A DNA stretch of 64,000 bases, taken from NCBI GenBank assembly GCA_033439795.1, contig JAUTDP010000001.1, forward strand, positions 3,162,001-3,226,000. Direction: 5' to 3'. The DNA comes from Sordaria brevicollis. Its lineage: Eukaryota > Ascomycota > Sordariomycetes > Sordariales > Sordariaceae. Shown here piece by piece: positions 11,248 to 24,400 of this stretch. The translations under genes were made by a program, and so were the position numbers. Position 1 is the stretch's first letter, and each line of letters opens with the position of its first letter. The notes under the pieces are model-generated. The model was not told the DNA's origin, searched no databases, and worked only from the letters and a program-made list of their open reading frames with translations.

Positions 11248-13612
11248 ATGGACGAAGCCAACAAGCTACCCGAGCCCGAGAACACGAATTGGTTCCTGCC
11301 AACTTGGTGGGAAGAGGTGCCGAATCTGAGCAATCTCCTGATTTCCCGAGAGCCTCTCCCCGAGACGACATGCGAAGCATGTAAAGCCATACCGAAGGAG
11401 GAACACGATGAGTATGGGGTTTGTCGCGACAAATTCCATGTTTCCAGTGCATCTCCTGATACCTGCGGCCGATGTCGAGTTCTGGTCACGTTCGCAATGA
11501 AGCTCCCAGGCCCACTCTATCCAGATGAAGAAATTGAGTTGGTGACAACCTCAAACTGGCGGCGGATAGATAAGCTTGAGTTGGCGTCTCGAAGACCCAG
11601 CACGACTGTGTACTACCAGTGGATAATATCTTCTCTCACAAGTAGACTATCACCCCCTTTAATGCTGTCCATGCCCGTAACTTACCTACCTTCTCACAAG
11701 CCACGACATGTCCGTGGCTGAGTTTCGATGCACACCATCATACCTCTTCGGATTGCCGTCTTTTGGAATCCAATCCTTACGATACAACAGCTACATGGCT
11801 CAACACTAGCCTGACAGATCACCGGGATTGCAATCGCTCGACCGAGACAATACTACCACGACGACTACTTCGAATTGGGACAAACTACGAGCATATTAAA
11901 CCGACAACTGGCCGATACAATTGCCTGAGTCACTGTTGGGGAGGAAAACAGCCGCTGAAAACAACAACGATCAACATCGCGGAGCATCTACAGCAAATAA
12001 GATGGGATGCCGTACCGAGGACGTTTCAGGATGCAATCAAATTGACATCACATCTCGGCTTTAACCTCATTTGGATTGACTCTGCATTATCCAAGATAGC
12101 GCGGAAGACTGGGCCAAAGAATCTGGCAAGATGTGTGACATTTACGAGAACGCACACCTAACCATCGCCGCTGCCTCATCGCCTAACAGCACCAGCGGCT
12201 TTTCGCTATCCAGCACAGGATACGTACGACTCAGCGGCAAAACCTCATCGGATCAGCCCTTTCACATCGTGGCTCACCAGACGACTCATAACGGTCTTTC
12301 AACAACCAGCCCCGGAATGCCTCTCCTTTCACGCGCATGGGTCTTCCAGGAGAGAATCCTTAGCAGACGAGTGATATACTTTTGCGCGGACGTCTTAGTT
12401 TGGGAATGCAAATCTTCCCACCGCTGTCAATGTCACTCCTGTCATGTCTCGAGCAACGAAGCGGATCCCCAGCACGGCGTCTACGGAAGAGAATACAGCA
12501 ATGGCTTGATTGATACCCTGGCGCCCAACGACCTGGTACGACATTGGCAGTCTTTAGTCCAGGATTATACTCTGCTGCAACTGTCATTCATATCTGATAA
12601 ACTTCCTGCCCTATGCGGCTTAGCGAATCGTATTGGAAAGCATAAAGACCAAACCTCTCGCTACTTGGCGGGCTTATGGAGCGACTCCCTGTTGATAGAT
12701 CTGCTCTGGAGATGTAACTTTGTGTGGCACGAATTAGCCACCCTGAGAGCACACCGGGAGTGGAAAGCGCCGAGCTGGTCTTGGGCGGCTTGAGATGCGC
12801 CTATTTACTTTGAGGCGCCGAGGTTTGATCCAAGCACACAGGTAGGGGAGTCTAGGCGAGTTCAGAGTCTCTGCACCATCGTCGACGCACAAGTCATGAC
12901 ATCTACAAGCGACCCAACTGGGCGGGTATCAAGTGGTCGACTTGTCCTCAGGGGCAAACTTATCAATGCGACTTTGGGACGTTTAACTTCGTCCCGTGAG
13001 GAGTACAGGTATTGTATGTCTCTAACAGGTACTAGCATGGCCGAGTCATCCACGCCGGCAAGCATCAACATCAACCCCATTCGGCGCGACGAGCGTCCGT
13101 TCAGCTGTGAAGGTTACCACAAGGAGATTGTACCATCGAACATTACAAGCCTCAGATTTCAGAAGGACCTTCGTTTCTACCTCGATCCCCTTCCTGAGCT
13201 GTTTTCCCCTGAGATGGGCAATCTTGGGCACTCGGGCACCTCTCTATGGGAGGAGAACATTAAGTGTCTTCGACTTGCCCGGTTTGAGGATTGGCTACTT
13301 CCACCGCTGGATCGGTTTTCTGCCTTGGACACGGAGGTTGCCCTTATTTTGCAGCGCATCGAAGTTGAGAAAGGATCATCCAAATTCAGGGGCCGGACTT
13401 ACCGTCGGATTGGTATCATGGTGCAATGTCGTTTCTTGTTTGATCTGAAATCAAAGGAAGACTGTGCGTATATCAGGACGGGAATGCGCGAAAGTCTCCC
13501 AGGTTCCTTGGAGAATCTTGGAGGCGAAGAGGAAACGATATTGATCATGTGGGTGGTGTTATACCTCATCTCAAGTTGTCCAGCTGGAAAGCAAAAGAAC
13601 CAATTCCTCTGA
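11248..13612 (+). pseudogene. HET-domain (heterokaryon incompatibility) gene, disrupted
   Basis: HET-domain proteins trigger cell death when unlike fungal strains fuse. The frame starts MDEANKLPEPENTNWF at 11248. A 59-nt intron at 11642-11700 (weak donor GTAGAC, acceptor CACAAG) joins it to a frame carrying the HET core: RYNCLSHCWGG at ~11920, PLKTTTINI, PRTFQDAIKLTSHLG, LIWIDS. At about 12081-12085 the frame breaks. The family continues DSLCIIQD, but here the Leu and one base are gone (a 4-nt deletion), and the core resumes in another frame (MCDIYENAHLTIAAASS, RAWVFQERILSRRVIYF, APSWSWAA). A second lesion, TGA at 12791-12793, lies where the family reads WAS-x-DGPIYF. The frame then stays open to 13612 through a C-terminal part ending near YRRIGIMVQC. 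No GT-AG pair removes either lesion, so this is a recently inactivated gene. Other codons are intact and there is no RIP signature. Confidence 0.85.
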
Positions 13613-14180
13613 TCTGGTTAATTTTTTAAAGACAGAAGATATCCCCGGACACAATCTTAGGTAACAATGGAAAGAAGTAGGCACTAGAGGAGAGTGGAAA
13701 GTGCCTACCCGCCTAGCTACCATGAAATCGCCCCAAAATAAGGTAGCCACCTGCGCAAGAGCATATCTTCTTCCTGAGTACTTTCCTTCAAAAGTTTCGT
13801 CTAGCTCCTGCCTTCCACTTGGCTACTCTGCCCTTTTCGTGCGATCTCAACAACCACATCAAGAACATCACATTCGCGCATTCTGTAATAGCTTGTTTAA
13901 TTGTTTGGGAAATTATGCTGTCCAAACATTCATCCAACAACAGATGTTGTTTCTCAATGACATACAGTCCTTTGTTCATGACAAATCCCCTTTTTGCCAA
14001 GTTCCAGCCCGGTTTCCTTCCTGCTCTCTCAGCACCTGCTTCTCCTTCAACTCATCCTTCTCCTCTTTCATTAACAGCTAAATAGCACCATGGAGTTCTT
14101 GCATCGGTCCAGTAGACGGGAGGCAAGTTTCACCCAGCCGCTGGTTAAGTCATTGACTGACCTGCTGCCCCATCCACGAA
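13613..14180. other. Intergenic
   Basis: No supportable coding sequence; short overlapping frames only. Precedes the TATA-containing promoter of the small gene at 14397. Confidence 0.4.
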
Positions 14181-14396
14181 TATATAAAGGCTTTTATCCT
14201 TCTCTCTCTCCCAGATTTCTCATTTCATCTCCATCCCTCTTCCCAGTATCTCCTTTCATCTTCTCCTCTTCAGTTACGAGAGCTCAGAGCATCCGGCCAA
14301 CTATGAGAGCTCAACGCATTCGGACCCTTCGCCTCGCTGTTTTACTCGCCCTCTTCTAACATTTTCTTTTCTCCAACATCCCTCCCAAAATTCGTC
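14181..14396 (+). promoter_or_regulatory. TATA box, pyrimidine-rich start region and uORF of the small gene
   Basis: TATATAAAGG at 14181-14190 is followed by a long CT-rich stretch (14198-14275), the usual arrangement of a fungal core promoter and transcription start. Downstream, an 18-codon upstream ORF (14303-14359, MRAQRIRTLRLAVLLALF) ends 37 bp before the ATG at 14397, and could lower translation of the main frame. Confidence 0.45.
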
Positions 14397-14776
14397 ATGT
14401 TCTGGCCCAAGTTCAACGTTCGTTTCCCTCGTTTTGTGTGCCCCGTCTGGGTCCCCGACTGGGTTCAGGTATTCCCCTGGTTTTTTGGTACTGGGCCAGT
14501 CCTAGGCGGTCTCATCGGTAAGTTTCAGTTTACTTTGCACTCGGTAACAACGGATGACTGATACAAAACTGGTGTTTTATAGGTCTTGTCTTGCACCCGG
14601 CTGTATTCGTCACGAGCTTACACCATCCGGTCGATAATTGGGGCTTCTGGATCTATACCGATCCCAGCACTACTGGCATGATCATTGCTAATGCTGAGTC
14701 GGGATGGTGGATGTGGGGTATCGAACGGGTGGCGCGGACATGTTCTGGCTCCGGTGCCAGGAAGGAGTTTCGGTAA
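14397..14776 (+). CDS. Small two-exon hypothetical protein, 104 aa
   Basis: Exons 14397-14517 and 14583-14776 flank a 65-nt intron with GTAAGT donor and TTTTATAG acceptor, spliced in frame (GGLIG to LVLHPAV). The protein begins MFWPKFNVRFPRF, is rich in Trp/Phe/Pro, has a hydrophobic stretch around residues 25-55 (VFPWFFGTGPVLGG onward) that may be one membrane segment, and ends RKEFR. No family is recognised. The stop lies 58 bp before the left end of the hAT island, so the gene is intact beside it. The promoter at 14181 and the clean intron are the main support; it could still be the 5' part of a longer transcript. Confidence 0.5.
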
Positions 14777-16841
14777 AGTTTATTCTTGTTCTCAGTTGAC
14801 CTGCATGAGAAGCACGCTCTCTCATCTCGTCGCCCAGCGTGTCATATAAATCAAATATTCTTGGCACAATTAAGTAAGTAATTAAATTCAAGTAAATAAA
14901 TCCGAGTGTCTTTCCGAATTAACTAAATAAATCCAGACCTCGATTTAAATTAACCGATTTATCCGCCCGGTAGAATCTTTGGGTTAGGGTTTAAACTAGC
15001 AAAAATAATAAATACCGGCCATAGAAGATAATTACTACCGGACCTACTCTATTACTCCAAAATGCGTATAATTGTATTCATACCTAATACCCTACCTAAT
15101 ACCTATATTTCGAAAATTTCTAGAGTTTTAAAATACTCGCATTATAGCGCAAATTAATATATCGAAATTATATCGCTAATTATTAAAACTGTTACTAAAA
15201 CCACCCTATTACCTTCTCAATTATAACGAATCGCCCGCGTTACTTATTAATTACTCCCTCCCTTTATTACCGATTGATATTAACCTTTATTTAATATTAT
15301 TAATATTTCGTTATTCTATTACTACGATACCTATTATTAATAACCCCGAAATTTCTTTTACCGCGGGTAGCCCGCCGATTATTTCCCTTAAAGAATCGCC
15401 TACGTTCGTTAAAACTATTATTCAATTTAATAAATTACGCTACTTCTTTATCCGCCGGTAAATCGATTTATTGAAAATTATTTACCTTAATAATTTACCC
15501 AAAAATATCGAAAATATACCGAAGATAATTTAATAAAGCGATTAATATATATTAGAAGAATAATTAATTAGAAGATTTAAACGAATTTCGTAAATTAATA
15601 ACTATAGTATTTATTTAATTAAGGTAATTGGTAATAATAATTTTAATAGTTATTAATATTATAATTTATATAATAAATTATATATTCTTTTTATAATTAA
15701 TTCTACTCTTATATATTTTTATCGCATTTATAAAATTAAGGAACCTAATATTGGTAGGGATACCGACGATTAATTAAAATTTAAGAAGGTTTGTTCGGTT
15801 ATTAAATAATTATAATAAAATAATTTCCTTATCGTTAAATTTATTAATAAGAATTTCTACGAATTATTAATAGAAATAATTATTATAGTGCGCTTCCTAT
15901 TCTACTTCGTTAAAAACCTTATTTTTCGAAGATTATTACAATTATTAAATCGTAATATAACGGATAAATTATTACTAAAATCGTATTCTAATATTACGAC
16001 CTATATTAAAAATAAATATACGTTTTACTTTAATGTATTTAAAGAGAAATTCGCTAAATTAAATAATTAAAAGCACTTCTCCTTCGATTTTTAAACTTCC
16101 TTTAATAGCTTCGTTATTATTTCGGTCTTTATTTATTACGTCGATTATTATTACGTTATTAAAAATAACTTTTTTAAATTATTTAAAGTGTAGGGTAATT
16201 ATAATAGCGAAAATTTAACGGTATTTCTCTTACGTATTATTCGATTCTACGAAATCTTTACCGATAAAATTAAATTCTTTTAATACGATAATATAAATTC
16301 TAACGACTATTATTTTTATTTTATTATTAAGGCGTTATACTCCGCAATATCCTATAATAAAATTGAATTCGAATTCCCTTATTGCTACCTTTATTATTTC
16401 GATTATATTATAAATTTCGCTATAAAGAATATTATTAAATTTAATACCCTTACTTCGACCGAAATAAATTATTTATTTAATAGGTTATTTATTATAGAAG
16501 AGAACGCGGTCGTTTAAGAATAGCGTAAATAAGGATTAATCGGTAAATTTTATAACGTTATTATATTTATCCGCCGAAACCCCTAAAGGAAGGAGACGTT
16601 CTAGGAGATTATTTAGTTTAGGAAATATACTAACGTTAATAACGATTTTAATCCCTTTCTTAATACCCGCGTTAAAGAATAAGATACTATATCCCCTACT
16701 ATTAGTATTATTTAAAATAACGTAACGCGTTAGAATTTAAATTATTATATAATTAAACGCGCTTAGAAATTTCGTAAATATATCGATTATTATATTAACG
16801 AAGCTATTCGCTATTTATTTAAGAAGAATTTCCTTTTTACT

Positions 16842-17074
16842 TGATGCGTGTAACCACGAGTGCAGCGTAGCAATGCGTAAGGGGCTCGTCAACGATTAAT
16901 GGATATCTATATTATTATTCTGTCTAAGTCCGGACGTTAATATTAACGACCCGGGAAGCTTCTATCTATATTATATAGAGAGGCGCGTTAACGTTTACTG
17001 CGTTAATTAAATATATTTATTATTAGAAGCTTTTATTTACGTAGGAGCGTTCTTAACGGGAATTTCCTATATTA
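16842..17074 (-). repeat. Element C 3' LTR (233 bp)
   Basis: Begins TGATGCGTGTAACC on the plus strand and ends at CCTATATTA. Equal in length to the copy at 52204-52436. Preceded by the TTACT duplication and followed by the pyrimidine-rich complement of the polypurine tract. Confidence 0.9.
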
Positions 17075-17329
17075 ATACCCCTTTATAAAAAAATTAATAG
17101 CGTTTTCGCTATTATTATATATATATTTTTAACCTATATTAATATCCGCCTCTTATTATTTAGCGTTAAATAAATCCTATTAGGTATTAATTTAAATATA
17201 TATTTAGGGATTAATGTTTTACTAATCCGGAGTTTAAAAGTAGCGTTTATTAAATAGTTTTTTAAATTTGCTGCCCGCGATTTTAATTTTCTTTTAACCG
17301 GTTTATATCCTTTTTGCTATTATTTTGTA

Positions 17330-17940
17330 TAAATTAACGCGAATTTATATTAAGGCGGTTGTACAATTAAATTCCTTCGATTTACTTTTAGCGATTTTTA
17401 AATTATTTTTAACTTTTTTTAATTCCTTCTTAACGTTCTTTAATTCCTTTTTGGCTTTATTTTTTTTTGCTTTTATTAATTTAATTTTTTTATTTATTTC
17501 CTTTACCTATTTATTTATTTTTCCGAATTTACGTTTAATGGCGGTAATTATTTCGGTAAATAGGATAGCCTTTATTTTTTTTTTAGTAATTAATATATTT
17601 TTATCGTCATTTTCATCGGAAATTAAATCGGTAGCGTTAATAATTATTTTAATATATATATTTTTAATAATCGGTTCGGTATCCTCCTATTTAATAATTG
17701 GTTTAATAATTGGATTTTCGACGAAATTTTCCGTAATTAATTTTCTAGTAATTTTAATATTAAACTCCCCGATTAGTTTAGGGTCTTTAATAATTAATTT
17801 TTTAATAGCGGGTATTCGGTTATTATACTATTCCTTAGTAAATTTAGGGTTTTTAATAATTAATCTTTTAATTGGTTCGGTAGTTTTAATATTTAAATTT
17901 TTAACGGCTTTAATTTTAAATATTTTTATAAATATATAAG
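17330..17940 (-). pseudogene. Element C: coiled-coil-like accessory ORF remnant next to the 3' LTR
   Basis: On the minus strand this stretch stays nearly free of stops and reads as a Lys/Glu/Asn-rich protein with heptad-like spacing (KKNKAKKELKNVKKELKKVK), the mirror image of a spurious Phe/Leu/Ile-rich plus frame. It lies downstream of the integrase region and before the 3' LTR, where most Gypsy elements have no further ORF. RIP inflates Lys/Asn/Ile codons, so the composition must be discounted. It may be an extra ORF or the extended tail of Pol. Confidence 0.4.
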
Positions 17941-19218
17941 GTTTAAAGCCGGTATTTTCGGATTCTTCGTCGTTCGAATTAGTTGTAAATAATATATTTG
18001 AATTGCTAGCCTTTTTAAAAATTTAATTAGTTTCTTATTAAAATATTTAGCCTTAATACGTATTAGGCTTAGGGATTACGCTAAAGGGTTTAATAGGATA
18101 GTATTTTATTACCTTTTTAATATTTAAAATTATTTTATTAATAGCCGGATTATTAAGGTTACTATTAATAATACTTTTAAGAAGATTTTTAATAATATTT
18201 TTAATTAGGGATTTAAATAATACCTTTTTAACCTTCGCGGCTTCTTAATTATCGTTATCCTCGATTTTAATTATTTCGGCCTATTTATTAAATTTAGTAT
18301 TTTAATATTATATAAATTTATTATTAATTTTATATTAAATATTAAGAATTTTTAATAAGGGTTATTCCAATTCGACGTATTCTATTTCGATATTGAAATC
18401 CTTTAGGATAATTAAAATCCTAATATTCGGATAGACTTTTAACGGATATTCTCTTATATATTTAGCTTTCTATTCGGTATTAAAAATACGGTAGTAGTAT
18501 AATTTTAATAATTTATTCGGGGTATTATTAATAATATAATCCTTGAAATCCTATCTTTTATATTCGGTAAATATAATAGGGAATATAAATCCCTTTTTAT
18601 CTTTTTCTTTCTTTATTTTACGGGTAATATAAAATATAATAATAATAGCTATTAATAAATTAAATTCGGGGAAGTAGGGAAATTTATCGTTGGTTAATTT
18701 AGGGCCCTTTTTATTAATTTTATATTCGTATAATTTAAGTAAGAAATTACTCTTTAATATTTTAACGAATAAATACTATACTAAATTAATAATTTTATAA
18801 TTTAAAATTTGGCGACGGGCTATAATCGATAAAATAGCCTTAATATTTTAATTTTTAAGAATATTATTTATATCCTCCGCGAATTATTTAATAATGGTAA
18901 TTTCTTTATTAATTTTATATTCGGTATTAAGCGGTAAATTAAAATTAATATTATTATTATCGGATTTAAATATTGCGATTTTCTTTTTAATTAGTATAGT
19001 TTTTTTAATTTAAAATTTATACGAGGGTATTATAAATAACGCCGAAAGGATAATATTATTTAAGAAGGTTCGTCGTTATTAATATTCTTCGAGAGAGAAA
19101 TTAGTTATATTATATATAGAATTATAAAAAAAAGAAAATTATTAAAATAGGGGAGAATTTAATAATAGAAATAAAAATATAATATTAATAAATAAAGTGG
19201 GGCCGCTCTATTTATTTA

Positions 19219-19624
19219 GGGATGGTCTATCTGCACCGTAGGAAAAGTCTTAGTCGACCGTAGTCCAAAAATGGAATAAGGTATAACTTTACTAAATTCA
19301 AGGCTAGGTAAATAAAAATGATATAATTAGAATTTTTGATTTTTGTTAGAATTTTCATATTTAAAAGCCAATTCTACTAACGTTACCTTTACTACTTTTT
19401 GTCCCTTTTAAGATATTTAAGATCAAAAAAGTGTTTTTAACAAAAAGAATCAAGTGCGTGCAAGGATTGCAGACGGTGTTTAGTTCTAGATTTAGAGTAA
19501 AAAACTACTAAAATTCCTGTATATATTATGATTTTTTAGAATTTTTCTTCGCGGAATTATTTAAAGTTGAACCTTTTTCCTACGGTCGACTAAGACCTTT
19601 CTTACGGTGCAGATAGACCACCCC
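19219..19624. mobile_element. MITE 2, 406 bp, in element C
   Basis: Terminal inverted repeats of ~45 bp: left end GGGATGGTCTATCTGCACCG, right end its complement with G at the fourth position changed, both continuing through GTCTTAGTCGACCGTAG. Exact 8-bp duplication TTTATTTA (19211-19218, 19625-19632). The interior keeps CpA/TpG dinucleotides (for example CAAGTGCGTGCAAGG) while both sides are saturated with RIP changes. No coding capacity. The 8-bp duplication implies a hAT-type transposase in trans, but the ends do not resemble those of hAT E. Confidence 0.9.
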
Positions 19625-19632
19625 TTTATTTA

Positions 19633-21127
19633 TACCGGATTACGATAAAAAGGTTGATTTTATGAATTATAAATATAATATTTATATAAAAATCGTAGGT
19701 CGGTTAAATAACGCGCAAATTTCTATTTTCTTCGGATTAAAATAGGACGAAACGCAGTCCGCGCGAATAAGGGAGGGGTAATTAAGCGCGACGCGTAGGC
19801 AATTTTATTTCGAAATTTATTTTAAGGATTTTGGCGATTTCTTTTCCCTATTCTTCTTTAAATTACTCTTTTTAATTCTTTTTTATTTTTTTTAACTTTT
19901 TAAATTTAAATTCTTTAACGTTAATAAAATACGTATTATTATAAATATAAATGAAATTTAAAGTATTTTATAATAAAGTTGGGCGTAAAATGTATAAATT
20001 TTATTAATTCTTATAACCTTTTTATTTAATAAAATATTCGAAAATAGGATAATTTTTTTTAAAATTAATTCTATACTTTAAAATTTTATCGATTTCGTAT
20101 TTTTTATTATTATTAATATCCTCTTTTATAATTCGGGTTAAATTAGGGGGTCTTCGATTAAAAAGATCGTTTCCCATTAGGGTTAACGTTAATTAGGTAA
20201 TAGATATAGTGCGGTAATTTTTTTATATCCTTGGGAAATTAAATTCGATTATTAATAATCCTTTAACGTTAATTATTTTAAAAGGGCCGATTCTCTACTA
20301 AAATTATTTTTTAAGGGGTTTTCCTAATAAATAATAACTATAATATAAATATAAGTAAATTTAATTTCCGATTTTAAATTTTATTAGCGTTTTATCTTTA
20401 TTATACTTTATTTTCGTAATAGTTATTATATAGGTAATTATTAACTCCATTTTAAAATAGTTTAGTATATATATTACTTCGACGTTAAAATTATTTCCTA
20501 AATTAAAGATTAAATCGGAAAGGGTACAAGGCTTAAACTCCGTTAAGAATTTAATAGAAGAACGGCCGATCGCGTCGGTATACGTTATATTAAAATTAAA
20601 TTATAATATAGGGAATATATTTATTTATAGGATTTCGTTTATAGTAATATAATATTGGATAATAATTTCAATAATTTAATTCTTTCTCTCCGAAAATTTA
20701 TTAATTTAAGGATAGTACGCTAAAGATATTAAAAGTTTAATTCCTATAATTTTAAATATTCTTTATTAAAAATTTAATATAAATTTAGGGTTTCGGTTAA
20801 ATATAATTATAAAGGGTAAGCTTTAATTGCAAAGTATTAAATATATTATTAATTACTTTCTTTATTACTTTACGTTAAAAGTAATTTAGCTAGGGATATA
20901 GAGTGTGCGTTTATTATATTTATTATTAATTATAAGAATAGCGTTAAAACCTCCGTCCGGGATTTTAAATATATCGTTTTTTAAATAGATAAGAAGAGTA
21001 ATAACGAAATTAATCGTAATAATATAGTTAAAGATAGGTAGGGCGTTAATCGGGTTTATTTTTCCTAAAAGCTTTTTTTTCGATGTAATATTCTCTAAAT
21101 ATTCTAGGTAATAATTAATATAATTTC
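19633..21127 (-). pseudogene. Element C integrase region, RIPped
   Basis: Minus-strand remnants of the integrase core: DGGFNAILIINNKYNKR, an NRNPKF motif (SDRDPKF in live elements) and AYYPQI--SERKN (AYHPQTDGQSERKN-type). The upstream HHCC zinc region lies across element A at 34961-35413 (LNDNLLFYR). Element A therefore cut C between its zinc domain and its catalytic core. Confidence 0.7.
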
Positions 21128-21413
21128 TATTACGGCAAAAAGGAAGCGCTTGTAATAAAACAATAATAATCCTTAATTGATAGAAAATTGTAAAATGAAG
21201 AGAAAAGGAAAACTAATTGTATAAGAATAGAAGCGCAAGCGGAAAAATATAGGCCTTGTATTCTATAAAGTAAATATATTATACGGGTAAATGGTAGTAT
21301 AGTATTCCCTGGTATAAATAAATAATCTATAATAATAAACCTATAATTCGACCAGGTCTAACTTCGCAATATATAATAAGTTAAGTAATTAGTAAGTGAA
21401 CTATACCGTTATA
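21128..21413 (-). repeat. Element A 3' LTR (286 bp)
   Basis: Plus-strand start TATTACGG, end CCGTTATA, RIPped versions of the family ends. Followed immediately by the C-rich complement of the polypurine tract. Confidence 0.88.
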
Positions 21414-24400
21414 TTACCCCCCCCTTTAAAAAAATTCGCCTCGAATCTTTCTAATACCGTAATTACTTCCTCCTTCTCAATTTTCTATTACTTATCTATA
21501 CTAGTAAATTATCCTCCTCGTATTTTAATATTTCCTTATCCTATAATACCGCTATAATCTAATTTTATAGCCGCCGAAGAGGGCCGGTTACTTCCGGGTA
21601 AGCGTTATAATACTCTTTTAATTTAATTACTGCGTTTTTGAAATTTCGGGCAAAGTATTATTCTAAATTTAAATCCTATTTATTTTATTTAACCTAATAG
21701 AATAGCCTACTTTAATTTACCTTTAAAATTATAATTTTATCTACTTCGTACTCTTCCACCTCAAATACTACCTCTCCCGACGGGTTTTTTAATATTTAGC
21801 CAAATAATAGGTTATTCGGAAATTTCTTTAATTTATCCGGCGGGAATTGGTTAAATATTTTCTATAACGAAAATAATTTAATTAAAAAAGTAATACTTTT
21901 CTTACTTATAATAAAGAAATATTATTTTATTAAAAGAAAATCCAATTTATTATTCGGACGGTCGGTTAATTAATTTTTTTTAATAATAAAAACCCGATCT
22001 CCTATATCGAAATCCGGCTTACAACGTTTCTTATTTATTTAAATAACCTATTTTCGTTATATTATTTCGATATACCTCCTAGTATAGTCTATATATCGTT
22101 TAATTTTCCTAATGGTATCTTTAGTATTTTATCGGTTTAAACGTTCTATAGAAGGTATACCCTTTAAATTCGTTATCGACTTCCAATTTAAAAAGGTAGG
22201 TATCGGGAATCTAAATAAAATCTTATAAAGTTAAAGACTAATACTATTTTATAATAAATTATTTTATATATAATTTAAGGCTAAGATTATTTTTAACTAA
22301 TTATTTTAATTATAGTTAATATATAAACGAAGTTTCTAATTAATTTATTCGTAAAAATTCTTAATTTATTCTAATATTTAAAAATATTTAACCGAAGTTA
22401 ACGATTATTTAATCCCGATTAAAGAGGCCAATTCCTATAAAAAATCTAATTGAAATTATAATCCTCTATTACTAATAAATTCTTTAAATAGGCCGAAAAT
22501 GCGGAATAATCCTTCGTAATATAATTTATAAACCTCTTTACCTATAATTATTAATTTATAAAGGAATAATTAAATAGCCTTTAATAAAGGGTCGATTATA
22601 TTTATTAAATTATTATAACCGTACTTATCTATAAGTATTTTTTTAAAATTTATAACCAAATAATTCCAAATACTTTTAAATATTTCAATACTTTAAAATA
22701 TTCTTAATATTTTACCCCGAAGATATTTAAAAGTATAATAAACTATATAATTTACTACGTAACGATTTATATCCTTAATTAAGCCGGGTTACTAATATCG
22801 AATTATAATTAATTTCCGTAATTTATTTCTTCCGGAGTAGGCCGTTATTAATATATTATAATAATCTTAAATCGCTCTAATTCTTAAAGTACCTTCTAAG
22901 ATTATAAAACGGCCGCAAAATAGCAGTAATTATTTTTATAATAATATAAAATCTAATTCTCCCCTCTAAACCTTCTCCTAATATTTTTTTAATAAAATAT
23001 CCGTCTTATTAATTTTTAATAATTAATAAACGAATTCGTAATTAATCGTTATTTTAAGAATATCCGTTATATTTAATATATAAATATAAACCGTATCCTC
23101 CCCTTCCCTTATAAATTTAAAGAGGCGTATTATATATTATAATTCCTTCTTCTCTTTTTAATTTTTAACGTCTTCTAACTTCCGAAATAAAGCGTTAGCC
23201 GTAACGTTATCTTTATTAAATCGATAAATAATTAAAAAATTATACTAAAATAACGATTATATTTATATAATTTGCTATACGTTTAATAAACGTTTAATAC
23301 TAAAATATTTTAATACTTTATAATTTGTAATAATTATAAAGGGTTCGGTCTATTAAAGTCTAATAAATTCCGAACGTTAATATATTAGAGCTCTTATAAC
23401 GGCGAGTATTTCTTTATTATATATCGGATAATTATATTCTATTCTTTATATTATTTTTAAAAAATAAATAATAAAGTACTATCTATTTTCGTATTTCTAA
23501 AATAAGACGTTAATTAATACCCCGTCTAATATATCCGTTTCTAATCTTATTTCTTTTTCGAAATTAAAATAAATAAATACTAATACGTCGATTAAATACT
23601 ATTTTAAAGAATCGAACGCTATTTAATATTCTATAATTTAATTAAACGCTTCCCCCTTTTTTATTAAGGCTATTAATAATTTCGAAATCCTCCTATACTC
23701 TTTTATAAATTTATAATAAAAATTATAAAAGTTTAAAAAAAATTAAACCCCTTTAACCATCGATAACTCTTTCTATTCTTTTATTACTTAAATTTTTACT
23801 AAATTTACCAAAATCCCGTTAATTCTAATAATAAAGTTAAGAAATTTCGTCTTCGTAATATAAAATTTATATTTATCTAAATCTACCTATAATCCGGCCT
23901 AACGAAGCTTTTCTAATACTTTCTTAACGTAAATCTCGTATTCTTCCTCGTTATTAGAATAAATTAAGATATTATTAATATAAACGCTATAGAAATTATC
24001 TAAATACCCTATTAAAACGTCGTTAATATACTTTTAAAACGTAAACGGATTATTAATTAACCCAAAGGGCAATACTTTATACTTATATACCCTATATCGG
24101 GTATAGAACGTTATAAATTCTTTATTGTCTAGGTATATACGAATTCGATAAAAGGCTTAATAGATATTAATTTTAATAAAAATCTTTATTTTAATAATAC
24201 GGGCCAAAATCTCTTTAATAAGCGGTAGTAAATAGCGGTCTTTTTGAATAATTTTATTCAATTTCCGGTAATCTACGTAAAAATAAAATTTACTATTAAT
24301 TTTAAATATAAAAAGGATAGGGGTAACCTAAAGAATTAAATTACTTTTAATAAAGCCTTTATTCAAATTTTCTATAATATATAATCGGTATATTTCTAAT

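Noticed and set aside
17325..17939. 204-codon hydrophobic plus-strand frame resembling a membrane protein
   Set aside because: It is the antisense of a Lys/Glu/Asn-rich frame in minus-strand element C; hydrophobicity results from RIP-made AT richness.
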